DNA from: an uncultured Acetobacteraceae bacterium
GTDB taxonomy: Bacteria > Pseudomonadota > Alphaproteobacteria > Acetobacterales > Acetobacteraceae
Assembly: GCA_903918315.1 (NCBI GenBank)
Contig: CAIXEA010000155.1
Span: forward strand, 24,461-88,460
Length of the DNA stretch: 64,000 nt
Reading direction: 5' to 3'
Position 1 is the first letter of the stretch. Each line of letters begins with the position of its first letter. Position numbers and translations under genes: made by a program. A model generated the notes under the pieces. It was not told the DNA's origin. It searched no databases and saw only the letters and a list, made by a program, of their open reading frames with translations. This document shows positions 15,223-24,295 of this stretch, one piece after another.

Positions 15223-18200
15223 CTACTGAACCGCGGGGCAGCGGAATTCCGCGAGCAGCGTCGTCGTGAACGGATTGGGGTTCGCCCGCAGATCAAACCG
15301 CGCGGTGCGGCCATTCGCGCCGAATTGCAGCGACTGACGATCGCCCGTGCCGGTGATCCGCGCCCGTGCTGCGAGTCGGAACAGCGCCCAGGGGCCCGAC
15401 TCCTCCACCTGGAACGGTGACCCGGCCGCACTGATCGTCAGACGCGCCATGACCGGCCCCGGCCATGACAAAGCGGCCGGCCGAACCGGCGAATCACGCC
15501 CGATCGCCACCCGCGTGCTGTCGAGTTCCAGCGCCGCGCTGTCAGTTGCCGGGTCGATCTCGCCCGGAACCAGGTCGAATCGGACCAGAGGCTTCGCACC
15601 GCCAGGGGGGAAGAACAGGTCCCGAATCGCCGCGGCCCGCTGAAACTGACTGAGCGCGGCCGCGGTCACGGGGGGATTAAACCCATCGATGACCTTGAAT
15701 TTCCATGGCCGCGTCGTGGTGTCGACATAGGATTTCAGCTGGGTGTTGAAATAGGCGTCAATGCCCCCGCCCGGTCCGAACACCTGGCTGAAATCCGCGA
15801 TGGGTGTGTCCGCCGAGGCCCCGGCCGCGAAGGGGTAGCGATTGGTGGTGGCGGTCAGGCATTGCGCCAGCGGACCGCCGCCCGCGTTCCAGGCGGCGAT
15901 CAAGGCCCCGCGCGGGCCGCCATCGCGCAGTGCGGCGCCGCTGGTGGCCAGGCTCGCCAGCCAGCGCGCCAGAGGTTGCGGCTGGCGCGCGCTCTCGGTC
16001 CGCAACGCGGCGGCCGGGTCCTGGCCCACGTCCTGCACAGAGGGCCGTGTGGTGCTGGCGGCGAGTTTCGCCAACTGCTGTTGCAGATCGCCCAAAGGCC
16101 GCAGCACCTGATCGATCGGCGCCGCCCCACCAGAGCCGAACAGGCCACGCACCGGGCGGAAACGCTGATCCACCACACCGATGGCATCGGCCACCGGGCT
16201 CGGCTTCATGTCGCTGGCAGGGGCCAGTTCCTTGGCCGCCGAAGCCAGAACGGTGCGTATCGGTGAATAGGGGGAGGCAAGGATGAACAGATCCTGCGCC
16301 GCCTGCGTCAGGCTGCGGGGGGGCGACGGATTGATGTCGGCCAGCATCGCATCCCAGACCGCGATATATTCGGCGGCATAGAGCGCCACGACATCGGCAT
16401 CCAGTGTCGCGCGGGCCGGGCTGTCGGCGGCAATCGTCTCCCCGATCACCCAGCCCTCGGCGGTCGTGTCTTTCACCGCCTTGGCCAAGGCCGGCAGCAC
16501 CGTGTCCTGGAAGCCGGCGGCGGTGAACAGGCCGGAAATGCCTTCCTCCAGTCCACGCCCGGACAGGCGGCCGAACAGCTGAACACCAGCCGGTCCTAAC
16601 GCCGTGCTGGGTTTCCAGGGCGGGGGGAGGTGACCCGCGATCGCGGGCTTCAGCCGGGACCAGGCGCGTTCCGCCAGCGGGACGCGGCCAATAACGGCGC
16701 GGGCTTGCGCCACGAGGGGCCCGTCCAGCCCGATTCGGGGCAGGGGTTCGCGCAGCAGCGCGGCCAGATGGGCTTGCAATGCGGCACGAAGGGCCGCGTT
16801 CTCCTCGCCGGCATAGATGGCCGCCCAGTCATTGGTGAACCAGTCCTGGACCAACAGGCTATCCATCGGGCCCGCACCGCCCAGCATCAGGTAAAGCCGC
16901 GTCGCGTCATAAAGCGCGTCGGGATCGTTCAGAGCGCCGCGCATGCGGGTCTCGACCCGCCAGAGCAACCGGGGATACAGCACGAATTCCAGCGCATGCC
17001 GATATTGCGCCGCCCGCGCCGCCTGCAGCTTGCCATTTTGCGCGAAGCCGATTCGGTCGGTGGTCTCACTCTGCGAATCCTGGGCAGCCGAGTCGAGGAA
17101 CGGGCGCACGCGTGGAAAATCTGATTCAGCGACGGCGTCGGTGGGCACATCCGCGGCCAGCGGCAACACCGCGCTCAGGGCTTTCGCCTCTTGGTCGATG
17201 GCTGCCTGGGCGGTGGCATGGGCATGCCATAGCAGCCCGACCCCCGCCAACGCGGCCAGGCCGCACAGCGTGAAACCGGCAAGGCGCAGCCGCTTGCGCA
17301 GCCGATCGGCGCCCGGCCGATGGACCATCAGCATGGCCTCGCGGAATACGACATCGCGCAGCAGGCCGCCCAGGAAGTAGGAACGGCCCACTTCCGGCCG
17401 CAAGCGGGCCGCACGTTGTTGATCCAGGCCAAAGGTCCGCGCCATCGTGCCGATCAGGCGGTCGATCGGCGTGCCTTCCTGGGTGCCGGAGGTCAGGTAG
17501 GCACCGCGCAGGAACGGGCTTTTGCCCGCGGTATTGGGACCGAACGCACGGGTGATGAACGCCTCCAGCCGAGGCAGAACGCTGGCCAATTGGGCCGGGA
17601 AACCGGCGATCAGCGTGCGGCGTTCGGGGTCGGATTCCGCATCCAAACGCACGTACATCCGTTGATTCAGACGTTCGAGCAGGGGGCGCAGCGCGGTGGT
17701 CAGATCCGTCGTCACGTCCAGGGGTAACGTCGTGCCCCAGATCTGATCCCGTCCGGCGCGGTCCAGATCGGCGAAGAACTCGGTAAAGCCGGCCAGCAGG
17801 TCCGTCTTCGTGAAGACGGCGTAGATGGGCATCCGCACCCCCAGGCGAGTCTCCAGTTCATCGATGCGCGCGCGGATGGCGCGGGCGTGGGTTTCCAGGA
17901 CGGCGGGTTGATCGCTCGCGATGTCACTGAGAGCGATGGCGACGATCACGCCGTTCAGGGGCTGGCGCGGGCGGGTCCGGCGCAGCAGCGTCAGAAAGGC
18001 GTCCCATCCCGCCCGATCGACATCCTTGTCACTGTCCTGGGTAGTGTAACGGCCGGCGGTATCGATCAGCACGGCGTCGTCGGTAAACCACCAGTCGCAC
18101 AGGCGGGTGCCGCCGACGCCGGCGACCGCGCCCGGGCCCAGTTCGTTCGATAAGGGGAAATTCAGCCCCGCATTCAACAATGCGGTGGTCTTGCCGGCGC

Positions 18201-18552
18201 CGGGGGGGCCGATGATCGCGTACCAGGGTTGTTCATACAGAAAGCCCCGCCGACCATTGGCCTGCTTCAAATGGGCGATTGCGGTGGCGAGCCGGGCGCC
18301 GATGGCGGCGGCTTCTTCATCGGCACCGCTGGCGATGCCGTTGGCCAGGGCGGCTTCACGGTTCGAACGCCGCCAGTCCAGCGCCAGATTGGCGATGGCC
18401 CAGACGATCAACGCCGCCGCGACCAAGCAGATGCGCGGCGTGAGCGGTTCCAGAACCGAAAGCAGCGGGCCCAGAATCCATACGACGGCGCACAGTAGCT
18501 GGACGCCTAGAAGTGTAATGAGCCAGCGGAGCGGCGACACCTTAAGCTTCAT
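15223..18552 (-). CDS. tssM: Type VI secretion inner-membrane protein TssM (IcmF)
   Basis: TssM is the large inner-membrane subunit that spans the periplasm and, with TssL and TssJ, forms the T6SS membrane complex. The 1109-residue product has two N-terminal membrane segments (about residues 9-50), a cytoplasmic NTPase-like domain with an intact Walker A GPPGAGKT (about 114-121) and the family segment GVGGTRLCDWWFTDDAVLIDTAGRY, a third membrane segment near residue 427, and a long periplasmic IcmF domain. Length is typical. Its ATG overlaps the tssL stop (ATGA). No other tss gene is visible in the window, so the rest of the apparatus must be elsewhere or missing. Confidence 0.94.
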   Translation of the reverse strand: MKLKVSPLRWLITLLGVQLLCAVVWILGPLLSVLEPLTPRICLVAAALIVWAIANLALDWRRSNREAALANGIASGADEEAAAIGARLATAIAHLKQANGRRGFLYEQPWYAIIGPPGAGKTTALLNAGLNFPLSNELGPGAVAGVGGTRLCDWWFTDDAVLIDTAGRYTTQDSDKDVDRAGWDAFLTLLRRTRPRQPLNGVIVAIALSDIASDQPAVLETHARAIRARIDELETRLGVRMPIYAVFTKTDLLAGFTEFFADLDRAGRDQIWGTTLPLDVTTDLTTALRPLLERLNQRMYVRLDAESDPERRTLIAGFPAQLASVLPRLEAFITRAFGPNTAGKSPFLRGAYLTSGTQEGTPIDRLIGTMARTFGLDQQRAARLRPEVGRSYFLGGLLRDVVFREAMLMVHRPGADRLRKRLRLAGFTLCGLAALAGVGLLWHAHATAQAAIDQEAKALSAVLPLAADVPTDAVAESDFPRVRPFLDSAAQDSQSETTDRIGFAQNGKLQAARAAQYRHALEFVLYPRLLWRVETRMRGALNDPDALYDATRLYLMLGGAGPMDSLLVQDWFTNDWAAIYAGEENAALRAALQAHLAALLREPLPRIGLDGPLVAQARAVIGRVPLAERAWSRLKPAIAGHLPPPWKPSTALGPAGVQLFGRLSGRGLEEGISGLFTAAGFQDTVLPALAKAVKDTTAEGWVIGETIAADSPARATLDADVVALYAAEYIAVWDAMLADINPSPPRSLTQAAQDLFILASPYSPIRTVLASAAKELAPASDMKPSPVADAIGVVDQRFRPVRGLFGSGGAAPIDQVLRPLGDLQQQLAKLAASTTRPSVQDVGQDPAAALRTESARQPQPLARWLASLATSGAALRDGGPRGALIAAWNAGGGPLAQCLTATTNRYPFAAGASADTPIADFSQVFGPGGGIDAYFNTQLKSYVDTTTRPWKFKVIDGFNPPVTAAALSQFQRAAAIRDLFFPPGGAKPLVRFDLVPGEIDPATDSAALELDSTRVAIGRDSPVRPAALSWPGPVMARLTISAAGSPFQVEESGPWALFRLAARARITGTGDRQSLQFGANGRTARFDLRANPNPFTTTLLAEFRCPAVQ

Positions 18553-19922
18553 GAATCGACCGCCAACTGGATTTCAATACGCCGGTTGCGCTCACGGCCT
18601 TCCGCGGTTGTGTTCGGCGCCAGCGGGTCCGCATCGGCCCGGCCTTCCGACACAATCCGCTCCGGCGCCGGGAGGACGCGGGCCAGGGCCGAACGGATGG
18701 CCTTGGCTCTGGCGGTGGACAAAGCGAAATTGGATGGAAACGCGACCGACCGTTCCGCCTGAGAGTCTGTATAGGCCAGCACGCGGATCGGCCCGCTTTC
18801 GGCCTTGAGCGCCTGAATCAGGCGTTCGGACAGCGGACCGGCGCTGAGGGTTGCGTTCGGCTGCGTGAACAGCAGGCGCGCGGGAATGCGCAGGGTGACC
18901 GACGCGCCGCCGTTCACGATTTCGATCCCATCGATATCAGCCAAGGCCGCGCGGAGGCGAACATCCGGCCCCGGAACCTCCGGCGGCGGGGGCGGCGGGG
19001 GTGGCGGCGTGGCAGGTGGGCGGGCCAGAACCGGCATCGTTGTCGGCGGGGCGGCCAGCGCGGTGCGATAGACCTCATCGGAGGCCGCGTTCAACCCGGT
19101 CAGCCAGAAGGCATACAGCCCCGCCACCAGTGCGAAGGCGGCGCTCGCGGCCAACCATATCGGCATCCCGCCGCGGGCCGGCGCGAAGCGGGCGTCGATG
19201 CCCATGGCGTCGGGCGCCAATGCGGCGGAAGGCGCGGGTGCCCCGGACGTGATCAACTCGTAGGCGTGATGGCGCACCCGTTCCAACTGCGCGCGGCCGT
19301 CCGGCAGGTTGCGATAGGGGCCCATCATGCCCAGGGACAGGCAGACGAACATCAGCTCGATCACCGGGCGGGAGTCGGGCAACGAGTCCCGCAGGACCCG
19401 CAACTGCTCGAAGAAGCCGCCGCCCGCGCTGTCGTCCTGATGGAGCGATTTGGCCAGCGGTTCGTCATGCCAGCGGCCATGGCTGCCCCACGGCGTATTC
19501 AGCACGACGTCATCCAAAGCCGCGCACAGGGCATAATGGGCGTAGCGGAACTGCACCTGAGGGATGCCCAGCGTGCGGGCGCGGCTCTCAAAGGCCCGCA
19601 GTTCCCGCCATGTTCGTTCGCGGATGTCGCCGGGGTTGGGGGCGCTGGCGGTGTTGCGGATATGGGCCAGCAGTTGTACCAACGGGGCTGCCGCGATGGC
19701 CAAAGGATCGCTGCTGGCGGAAACGATTTCGACGGCTGGCGCCGCATCCGCCTCCCGGTCCCGCGCGGGCGTGGGCTGGGTGGACACCGGTTGCGGTGGA
19801 CCAGATGGCGCAGGGGTAGGTGCAGCGGCAACCGGCCGCGCCAGCCCGCGCGCGCCGCCGGGCCGGGGCCGGATGACGGTCCGGTCGTGGTCACCCTGGT
19901 CGTCGAATGGGTTCTCGGTCAT
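18549..19922 (-). CDS. tssL: Type VI secretion protein TssL (DotU) with C-terminal OmpA domain
   Basis: The 457-residue protein begins with the DRTVIRPRPGG motif common at TssL N-termini. It then has the cytoplasmic DotU helical domain (about residues 75-220, with FRYAHYALCAALDDVVLNTPWG), a single membrane anchor (about 243-263), a proline-rich stretch (about 290-302) and an OmpA-type peptidoglycan-binding domain (about 345-455, ending RERNRRIEIQL). Evolved TssL proteins carry this domain to hold the complex on the cell wall. It is upstream of and coupled to tssM. The start ATG 19922 is the only good one. Confidence 0.93.
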   Translation of the reverse strand: MTENPFDDQGDHDRTVIRPRPGGARGLARPVAAAPTPAPSGPPQPVSTQPTPARDREADAAPAVEIVSASSDPLAIAAAPLVQLLAHIRNTASAPNPGDIRERTWRELRAFESRARTLGIPQVQFRYAHYALCAALDDVVLNTPWGSHGRWHDEPLAKSLHQDDSAGGGFFEQLRVLRDSLPDSRPVIELMFVCLSLGMMGPYRNLPDGRAQLERVRHHAYELITSGAPAPSAALAPDAMGIDARFAPARGGMPIWLAASAAFALVAGLYAFWLTGLNAASDEVYRTALAAPPTTMPVLARPPATPPPPPPPPPEVPGPDVRLRAALADIDGIEIVNGGASVTLRIPARLLFTQPNATLSAGPLSERLIQALKAESGPIRVLAYTDSQAERSVAFPSNFALSTARAKAIRSALARVLPAPERIVSEGRADADPLAPNTTAEGRERNRRIEIQLAVDS

Positions 19923-20013
19923 GCGGGGCTCCCCCGCCTACAGAGCTAGCATTCCATTGGGGCCCGTTCAATCGCAAGGCGGCCTCGGCGGATTTCAATG
20001 ACGGAGAAGCGAC

Positions 20014-20790
20014 ATGCCTTTGGTGCCTTCCCAGACCGTCCTCAGCCTCGATGAAATGGGGCGCATCGCACCCCCGATCGTGGCGAGTGTAGGGCGTGGG
20101 GCAGATAACCGGCCTGGCGATGTGTTCGTCATCCAGTCGCTGCTGAACGACCGGTTGCCGCGACCGCATTCGGATGTGCCGGTGACCGGCCAGGCCGATT
20201 TTGGCACCGTGCTGGCGATCGAGGCCTATCAGGCGGTCGTGCTGCACATGTTCCCGCCGACGGGGCGGGTCGATCCCGGCAGCCCAACCTACTACGCCCT
20301 GGCGGCGCGCCCGATGGTCGATGAAACCAAGCTGAGCGGCGGCGGGCATTTCGGGGTGGTGCCGCCCGAAGTCGTTGATGCCGCGGTCGCCTCCAAGGTC
20401 AAATGGAGCGTGCCGGCCTCCATCACCATCGCCCAATGGGCGGTTGAAAGCGCCTGGGGGGCCGCGATGCCACCGGGCAGCAACAACCCGTTCGGGATCA
20501 AGGCCACCGGCGACGACCCCGCCGTCGAGGCCGACACGCGGGAGGTCATGGCCGGTCAGAGCATCATGATCTCCGCCAAATTCCGGAAATTCATGTCATT
20601 GACCGAGGCGTTCGATCTGCACGGCAAACTGCTCGCCACCGCCCCGGTCTATGCGCCCGCGATGCAGAAAAAAGATGACCCGGAAGCCTTCGCTGACGCG
20701 CTGACGGGCGTCTACGCAACCGATCCGCTGTACGGCAGCACGCTGAAATACGTGATCAAGACCTATAATTTCACCATGCACGACAAATAG
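20014..20790 (+). CDS. Peptidoglycan hydrolase, GH73 (FlgJ-type glucosaminidase) with N-terminal binding region
   Basis: The 258-residue protein has an N-terminal peptidoglycan-binding-like helical repeat (about residues 27-95, VFVIQSLLNDRLP ... VTGQADFGTVLAIEAYQAVV) and a C-terminal glucosaminidase domain (about 115-258) with ITIAQWAVESAWG, where the Glu in VES is the expected acid, followed by NNPFGIKATG. ATG 20014 has GGAGAAG upstream. No signal peptide is visible. It is divergent from tssL by 91 bases, so it may be a wall-opening enzyme for T6SS assembly, or an effector delivered by the machine. The lack of a Sec signal fits an effector, but neither role is proven. Confidence 0.8.
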   Translation: MPLVPSQTVLSLDEMGRIAPPIVASVGRGADNRPGDVFVIQSLLNDRLPRPHSDVPVTGQADFGTVLAIEAYQAVVLHMFPPTGRVDPGSPTYYALAARPMVDETKLSGGGHFGVVPPEVVDAAVASKVKWSVPASITIAQWAVESAWGAAMPPGSNNPFGIKATGDDPAVEADTREVMAGQSIMISAKFRKFMSLTEAFDLHGKLLATAPVYAPAMQKKDDPEAFADALTGVYATDPLYGSTLKYVIKTYNFTMHDK

Positions 20791-20815
20791 TCGGTGCGGG
20801 TCAGGCCAGCACGGG

Positions 20816-21553
20816 TCATGACAGACCTGACGCCATGCCTTCCAGCGCCACCGGCGCGCGGATGGTGATCTCCGACGCCGAGGGTATGTCGATAAACCCC
20901 TCCGCGCGGAGCTTGGTGAAGGTTCGGCTCACGGTTTCAATGGTCAGCCCAAGGTAATCGGCGATATCGCCCCGCGACATCGGCAGCGGAAACCGGGTCC
21001 GTGACGTCTGGCACATGACGCCCTGGCGGGCCTGCATCATCAGGAACGACGCCAGCCGTTCCCGGGCGGTTTTGCGGCCGAGCAGCAGCATCTGATCCTG
21101 GGCCGCGACGAGCTCGGTCGAGGCGACTTCCAGCAGCCGCTTTTCCATCTTCGGGTAGTCATCCAACAAAGTGCGCACCCGGGCGCGGGAGAAGCGGCAA
21201 AAGCGCACGGTGTCGATCGCTTCGGCGCTGAAGGCATAGGTCTCGGATACCGCAAGGCCAAGGAAATGCCCCACGCCGGCAAAGCCGGTGATCTGCCGCC
21301 GCCCGTCCGGCAGCAGCTTGTACATGCGAACGGTTCCAGACGAGATATTGAAGAAATGCGTCGCCGGATCGCCTTCCTGGATAAAGGTCGTGCCGGGCTG
21401 GGCGTGGGTCACTGTCGCGATCGCGGTCAGGCGGGCGAGGTCGGAGTCGGGAATGGCGTTGCAAACACTGTGTGGACGAGCATCGCAACTGGCGCAGGCA
21501 TTGACCGTCGCATGTGGATCTAACACCACCGGCCGGGTCGAAAGCGCGAGCAT
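20816..21553 (-). CDS. Crp/Fnr-family oxygen-responsive regulator (FNR type)
   Basis: The 245-residue regulator has the cysteines needed for an oxygen-labile [4Fe-4S] cluster: Cys20, Cys23 and Cys31 (CX2CX7C) and the internal Cys119. A cyclic-nucleotide-binding fold (about 35-150) and a helix-turn-helix with RGDIADYLGLTIETVSR follow; ETVSR is the FNR recognition helix that reads TTGAT. ATG 21553 has AAAGGGG upstream and starts just before the cysteine cluster; a reading from 21631 is less likely. A perfect FNR box lies 109 bases upstream, so anaerobic autoregulation is expected. The closest described types are FnrL/FnrN/FixK2-like proteins; exact orthology is not assignable. Confidence 0.9.
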   Translation of the reverse strand: MLALSTRPVVLDPHATVNACASCDARPHSVCNAIPDSDLARLTAIATVTHAQPGTTFIQEGDPATHFFNISSGTVRMYKLLPDGRRQITGFAGVGHFLGLAVSETYAFSAEAIDTVRFCRFSRARVRTLLDDYPKMEKRLLEVASTELVAAQDQMLLLGRKTARERLASFLMMQARQGVMCQTSRTRFPLPMSRGDIADYLGLTIETVSRTFTKLRAEGFIDIPSASEITIRAPVALEGMASGLS

Positions 21554-21661
21554 GGGGTAACCCCTTTCGTCTGAGACTCCTCCAGCGTTTAAGGTTCGCG
21601 CTTGTTTGATTACGCGTTCGCTGGCTGTCATTCACTCTCGACCCCCAGGTCCCGGCGGGCA

Positions 21662-21675
21662 TTGATCTGGATCAA
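21662..21675. promoter_or_regulatory. Perfect FNR box
   Basis: The 14-mer TTGATCTGGATCAA is a perfect match to the FNR/FixK consensus TTGAT-N4-ATCAA. It sits between the divergent FNR-type regulator gene (ATG 21553) and the GNAT-like gene (ATG 21730). It can serve both promoters. Confidence 0.85.
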
Positions 21676-21729
21676 CGCCATCCGGCGGAAACCGGTGCAG
21701 CATGTGCATAGTAGCCGGGCTTGAGCCGC

Positions 21730-22191
21730 ATGTCGAACGTCACAACTGAAATACTCTCCGCGGAGCACGCACGCTCTGCCTATCCTTTGATACGGGAGGC
21801 GCTGCCAGGCCTCGATCTGCAAACCTGGCTGCGGTTCGCCCGTCAGACCGCGGCAGCGCGCAAGGCCGGCAAGGCCGGGATCATCGCCGCCCGGCGCTCC
21901 GGTCGCGCGCATCCCTGCGGTCTGTTCTGCTATCGGGTGGATCACGACCTTGAGCGGGGCCGGGTGCTGATCGCGGAGCATTTCGTCGCCGTGGATCTGC
22001 TGGAACCGGAGGTGGTGCTGGCCGCGCTCGTGGCCGAACTCGACGCGCTCGGCCGCCGGCTTGGATGCAACGCGGTCCGCAGCCTCGTGCATGGCACCGC
22101 CGCCGAGGTGTCCGGCGGGTTAACCGATGCCGGCCATATCCAGGCCGGCACGCTGTTGTTCAAATCCCTGCCCGCGGTGCTGCCGCCTTGA
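21730..22191 (+). CDS. GNAT-like hypothetical protein
   Basis: The 153-residue protein is not clearly recognisable. Its pattern, an N-terminal ILSAEHARSAYPLIREA helix, central strands GLFCYRV and LIAEHFVAVDL, and a late helix ELDALGRRLGCNAV, resembles a GNAT acetyltransferase, but the acetyl-CoA loop RxxGxG/A is not evident. There is no signal peptide or membrane segment. ATG 21730 is taken; a TTG nine bases upstream is possible. A perfect FNR box lies 55 bases upstream, so oxygen-dependent expression is likely. Confidence 0.55.
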   Translation: MSNVTTEILSAEHARSAYPLIREALPGLDLQTWLRFARQTAAARKAGKAGIIAARRSGRAHPCGLFCYRVDHDLERGRVLIAEHFVAVDLLEPEVVLAALVAELDALGRRLGCNAVRSLVHGTAAEVSGGLTDAGHIQAGTLLFKSLPAVLPP

Positions 22192-22244
22192 CCGCGACAG
22201 CCTGAAGCGTCCACATCCCCCTCGGCGTTATTCAGGCACACTCC

Positions 22245-23573
22245 ATGGCTCGAACCCACGGGCGGCATCGGCGGCACCCAATTCTGGCGGGGCGGATCGC
22301 GCGGGTTCGCGCTCCGCTCGCACCACCCCGCAAGGGATGGTTCGCGGCGCTGGGGCCAGGCCTGATCACCGGTGCGTCCGATGATGACCCAAGCGGCATC
22401 GCCACCTATTCCCAGGCTGGCGCCCAGTTCGGCTTCAGCATGTGCTGGGTGATGCTGTTCGCGTTCCCCCTGATGGCCGCCATTCAGGAAATCAGCGCCC
22501 GAATCGGCCGCGTGACCGGGCATGGCATCGCCGGCAATATCCGCGCCCATTATCCGGCCTGGCTGCTGCGGATCATCGTCGCCCTCCTGCTGATTGCGAA
22601 TATCATCAATCTGGGCGCCGATCTGGGGGCGATGGCGGAGGCACTGGCGCTGCTGATCCATGGGCCGGTGCATCTTTATGTTGTTGGCTTCGCGGTCGGC
22701 TGCGTGCTCCTGGAGGTTTTTTCCCGCTATGAGCGATATGTCTCCATCCTGAAATGGTCCGCGCTTTTCCTGCTGGCCTATGTCGCCACGACGCTGGCTG
22801 TCGATGTGCCCTGGGCCACCGTGGCGCGGAGCACCTTCATCCCGAATTTCTCCTTCAAGACCGATTACGTGATCGCGATCGTCGCGGTCCTGGGAACAAC
22901 GATCACCCCCTACTGCTTCTTCTGGCAGTCGTCGCAGGAAGCAGAGGATGAGCGGATCGATCCCCATGCCCAACCGCTTCTGGAGGCCCCCGAACAGGCG
23001 AAGGCGCAGATCGGCCGCATGCGGATCGATACCTATGTCGGGATGGGCTATTCCAACATCATCAGCCTGTTTATTATCGTTACGACAGCCGCGACGCTGA
23101 ACGCGCATGGCATCACCGACATTCAGACCTCCGCCCAGGCGGCGGAAGCGCTGCGGCCCATCGCCGGAGACTTTACCTTCTTTCTCTTTGCCGCTGGCAT
23201 CATCGGCATTGGCCTTCTCGCGGTGCCGGTTCTGGCCGGATCGTGCGCCTATGCCCTTGGCGAAGCGCTCGGCTGGACCACCGGTCTCGATCGGCTGCCA
23301 TTGGATGCGAAAGCGTTCTATGGGACCATCGCGGTTTCGACATTGATTGGAATCATTGTCAATTTCATTGGGATCGATCCGATCAAAGCGCTGTTCTGGG
23401 CGGCGGTATTGAACGGGGTCGTGGCCGTACCGCTGATGGTTGTCATGATGATCATGGCTATGGCGCCCAAGGTCATGGGGCGCTTCATCCTGCCCTGGCC
23501 GCTGTGGGTGATGGGTTGGCTCTGCACGCTCACCATGACCGCGGCCGTGGGGATCATGGTCTGGACATGGTGA
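22245..23573 (+). CDS. NRAMP-family metal transporter, divergent clade
   Basis: The 442-residue membrane protein has about 11 hydrophobic segments and fits the NRAMP (COG1914) fold. The segment that normally carries DPGN reads GASDDDPSGIATYS, and the TM6 region that normally has an MPH triad reads TTITPYCFFW. The metal-site Asp is kept, the Asn is replaced by Gly and the Met is absent. Canonical NRAMPs import Mn2+ or Fe2+ with protons; this clade may use another ion, as the Mg2+-transporting NRAMP relatives do. A loop rich in acid residues (QEAEDERIDPHAQ) lies near residue 230. The stop overlaps the TPR gene start by seven bases. Confidence 0.82.
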   Translation: MARTHGRHRRHPILAGRIARVRAPLAPPRKGWFAALGPGLITGASDDDPSGIATYSQAGAQFGFSMCWVMLFAFPLMAAIQEISARIGRVTGHGIAGNIRAHYPAWLLRIIVALLLIANIINLGADLGAMAEALALLIHGPVHLYVVGFAVGCVLLEVFSRYERYVSILKWSALFLLAYVATTLAVDVPWATVARSTFIPNFSFKTDYVIAIVAVLGTTITPYCFFWQSSQEAEDERIDPHAQPLLEAPEQAKAQIGRMRIDTYVGMGYSNIISLFIIVTTAATLNAHGITDIQTSAQAAEALRPIAGDFTFFLFAAGIIGIGLLAVPVLAGSCAYALGEALGWTTGLDRLPLDAKAFYGTIAVSTLIGIIVNFIGIDPIKALFWAAVLNGVVAVPLMVVMMIMAMAPKVMGRFILPWPLWVMGWLCTLTMTAAVGIMVWTW

Positions 23574-24265
23574 TGCGGGCCTTCCCTCGGGCCCTTATCG
23601 GGGCGCTGGGGCTGGGTTTGATGATGACCGTCGTGATGCCGGCCGCCGCGGCTGACCGGTTGGCGGAGGCGGACCGTCTGATCCGCGACGCGGATGCGAT
23701 CTGGGGCCAGGATATGGTCCGGATCGATACACTCCTACGCCATGCCCTGACCCTGCGGGAGCAAGCCCTGCCACCAGGCGATACCAACATCGCCGACACG
23801 CTGGGCATGCTCGGGCGCAACGCCTTCAACCAGGGCCAAATGCCGGACGCGGACCGCTGGTTCCGCCGCCAACTGGCGTTGGAGGAACAGGCAAGGCCCT
23901 TCAGTCTGGAGACCGCGCGCGCCCTCGGTGATCTCGGGGCCACGATGCGGGAGGAATGCCAACTGCCGCAAGCCGAGCAACTGGTCCGGCGGTCACTGGC
24001 GTTGCGGCAGGCTTTGTCGGCAGACGGCATCGTCTGGTGGCGGGCGGGGAGCCACGACAACCTGTCGAAAATCCACGAACTGATGGGGCGTCTGGACGAC
24101 GCGATCGCTGACACGATCAATGCCGCTGACGTCATGCGCGACACAGGAACGGCGGGGGATATGCGGCGGCGCCAGTATACCGAACGCTTGATCTGCCTGC
24201 GACACAGGCTGGAGTCTGGCGCGCCGCCCTGCTGGCCAACGCCATGCCCGGTTCCGATCTCGTAA
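23567..24265 (+). CDS. Secreted TPR-repeat protein
   Basis: The 232-residue protein starts with a signal peptide (residues about 1-25, ending MPAAAA) and then has three or more tetratricopeptide-like units: LLRHALTLREQAL, GRNAFNQGQMPDADRWFRRQLALEEQ and AEQLVRRSLALRQALS. TPR units bind partner proteins; no catalytic motif is seen. The start overlaps the NRAMP stop (ATG 23567 or ATG 23573), so the two are translationally coupled, and a periplasmic helper role for the transporter is possible but unproven. A cysteine pair near the C-terminus (LICLRHR, PPCWPTPCP) may form a disulfide. Confidence 0.7.
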   Translation: MVMRAFPRALIGALGLGLMMTVVMPAAAADRLAEADRLIRDADAIWGQDMVRIDTLLRHALTLREQALPPGDTNIADTLGMLGRNAFNQGQMPDADRWFRRQLALEEQARPFSLETARALGDLGATMREECQLPQAEQLVRRSLALRQALSADGIVWWRAGSHDNLSKIHELMGRLDDAIADTINAADVMRDTGTAGDMRRRQYTERLICLRHRLESGAPPCWPTPCPVPIS

Positions 24266-24295
24266 CCCGCCTACCGGTCAGCTCTGAGCGGCGGG

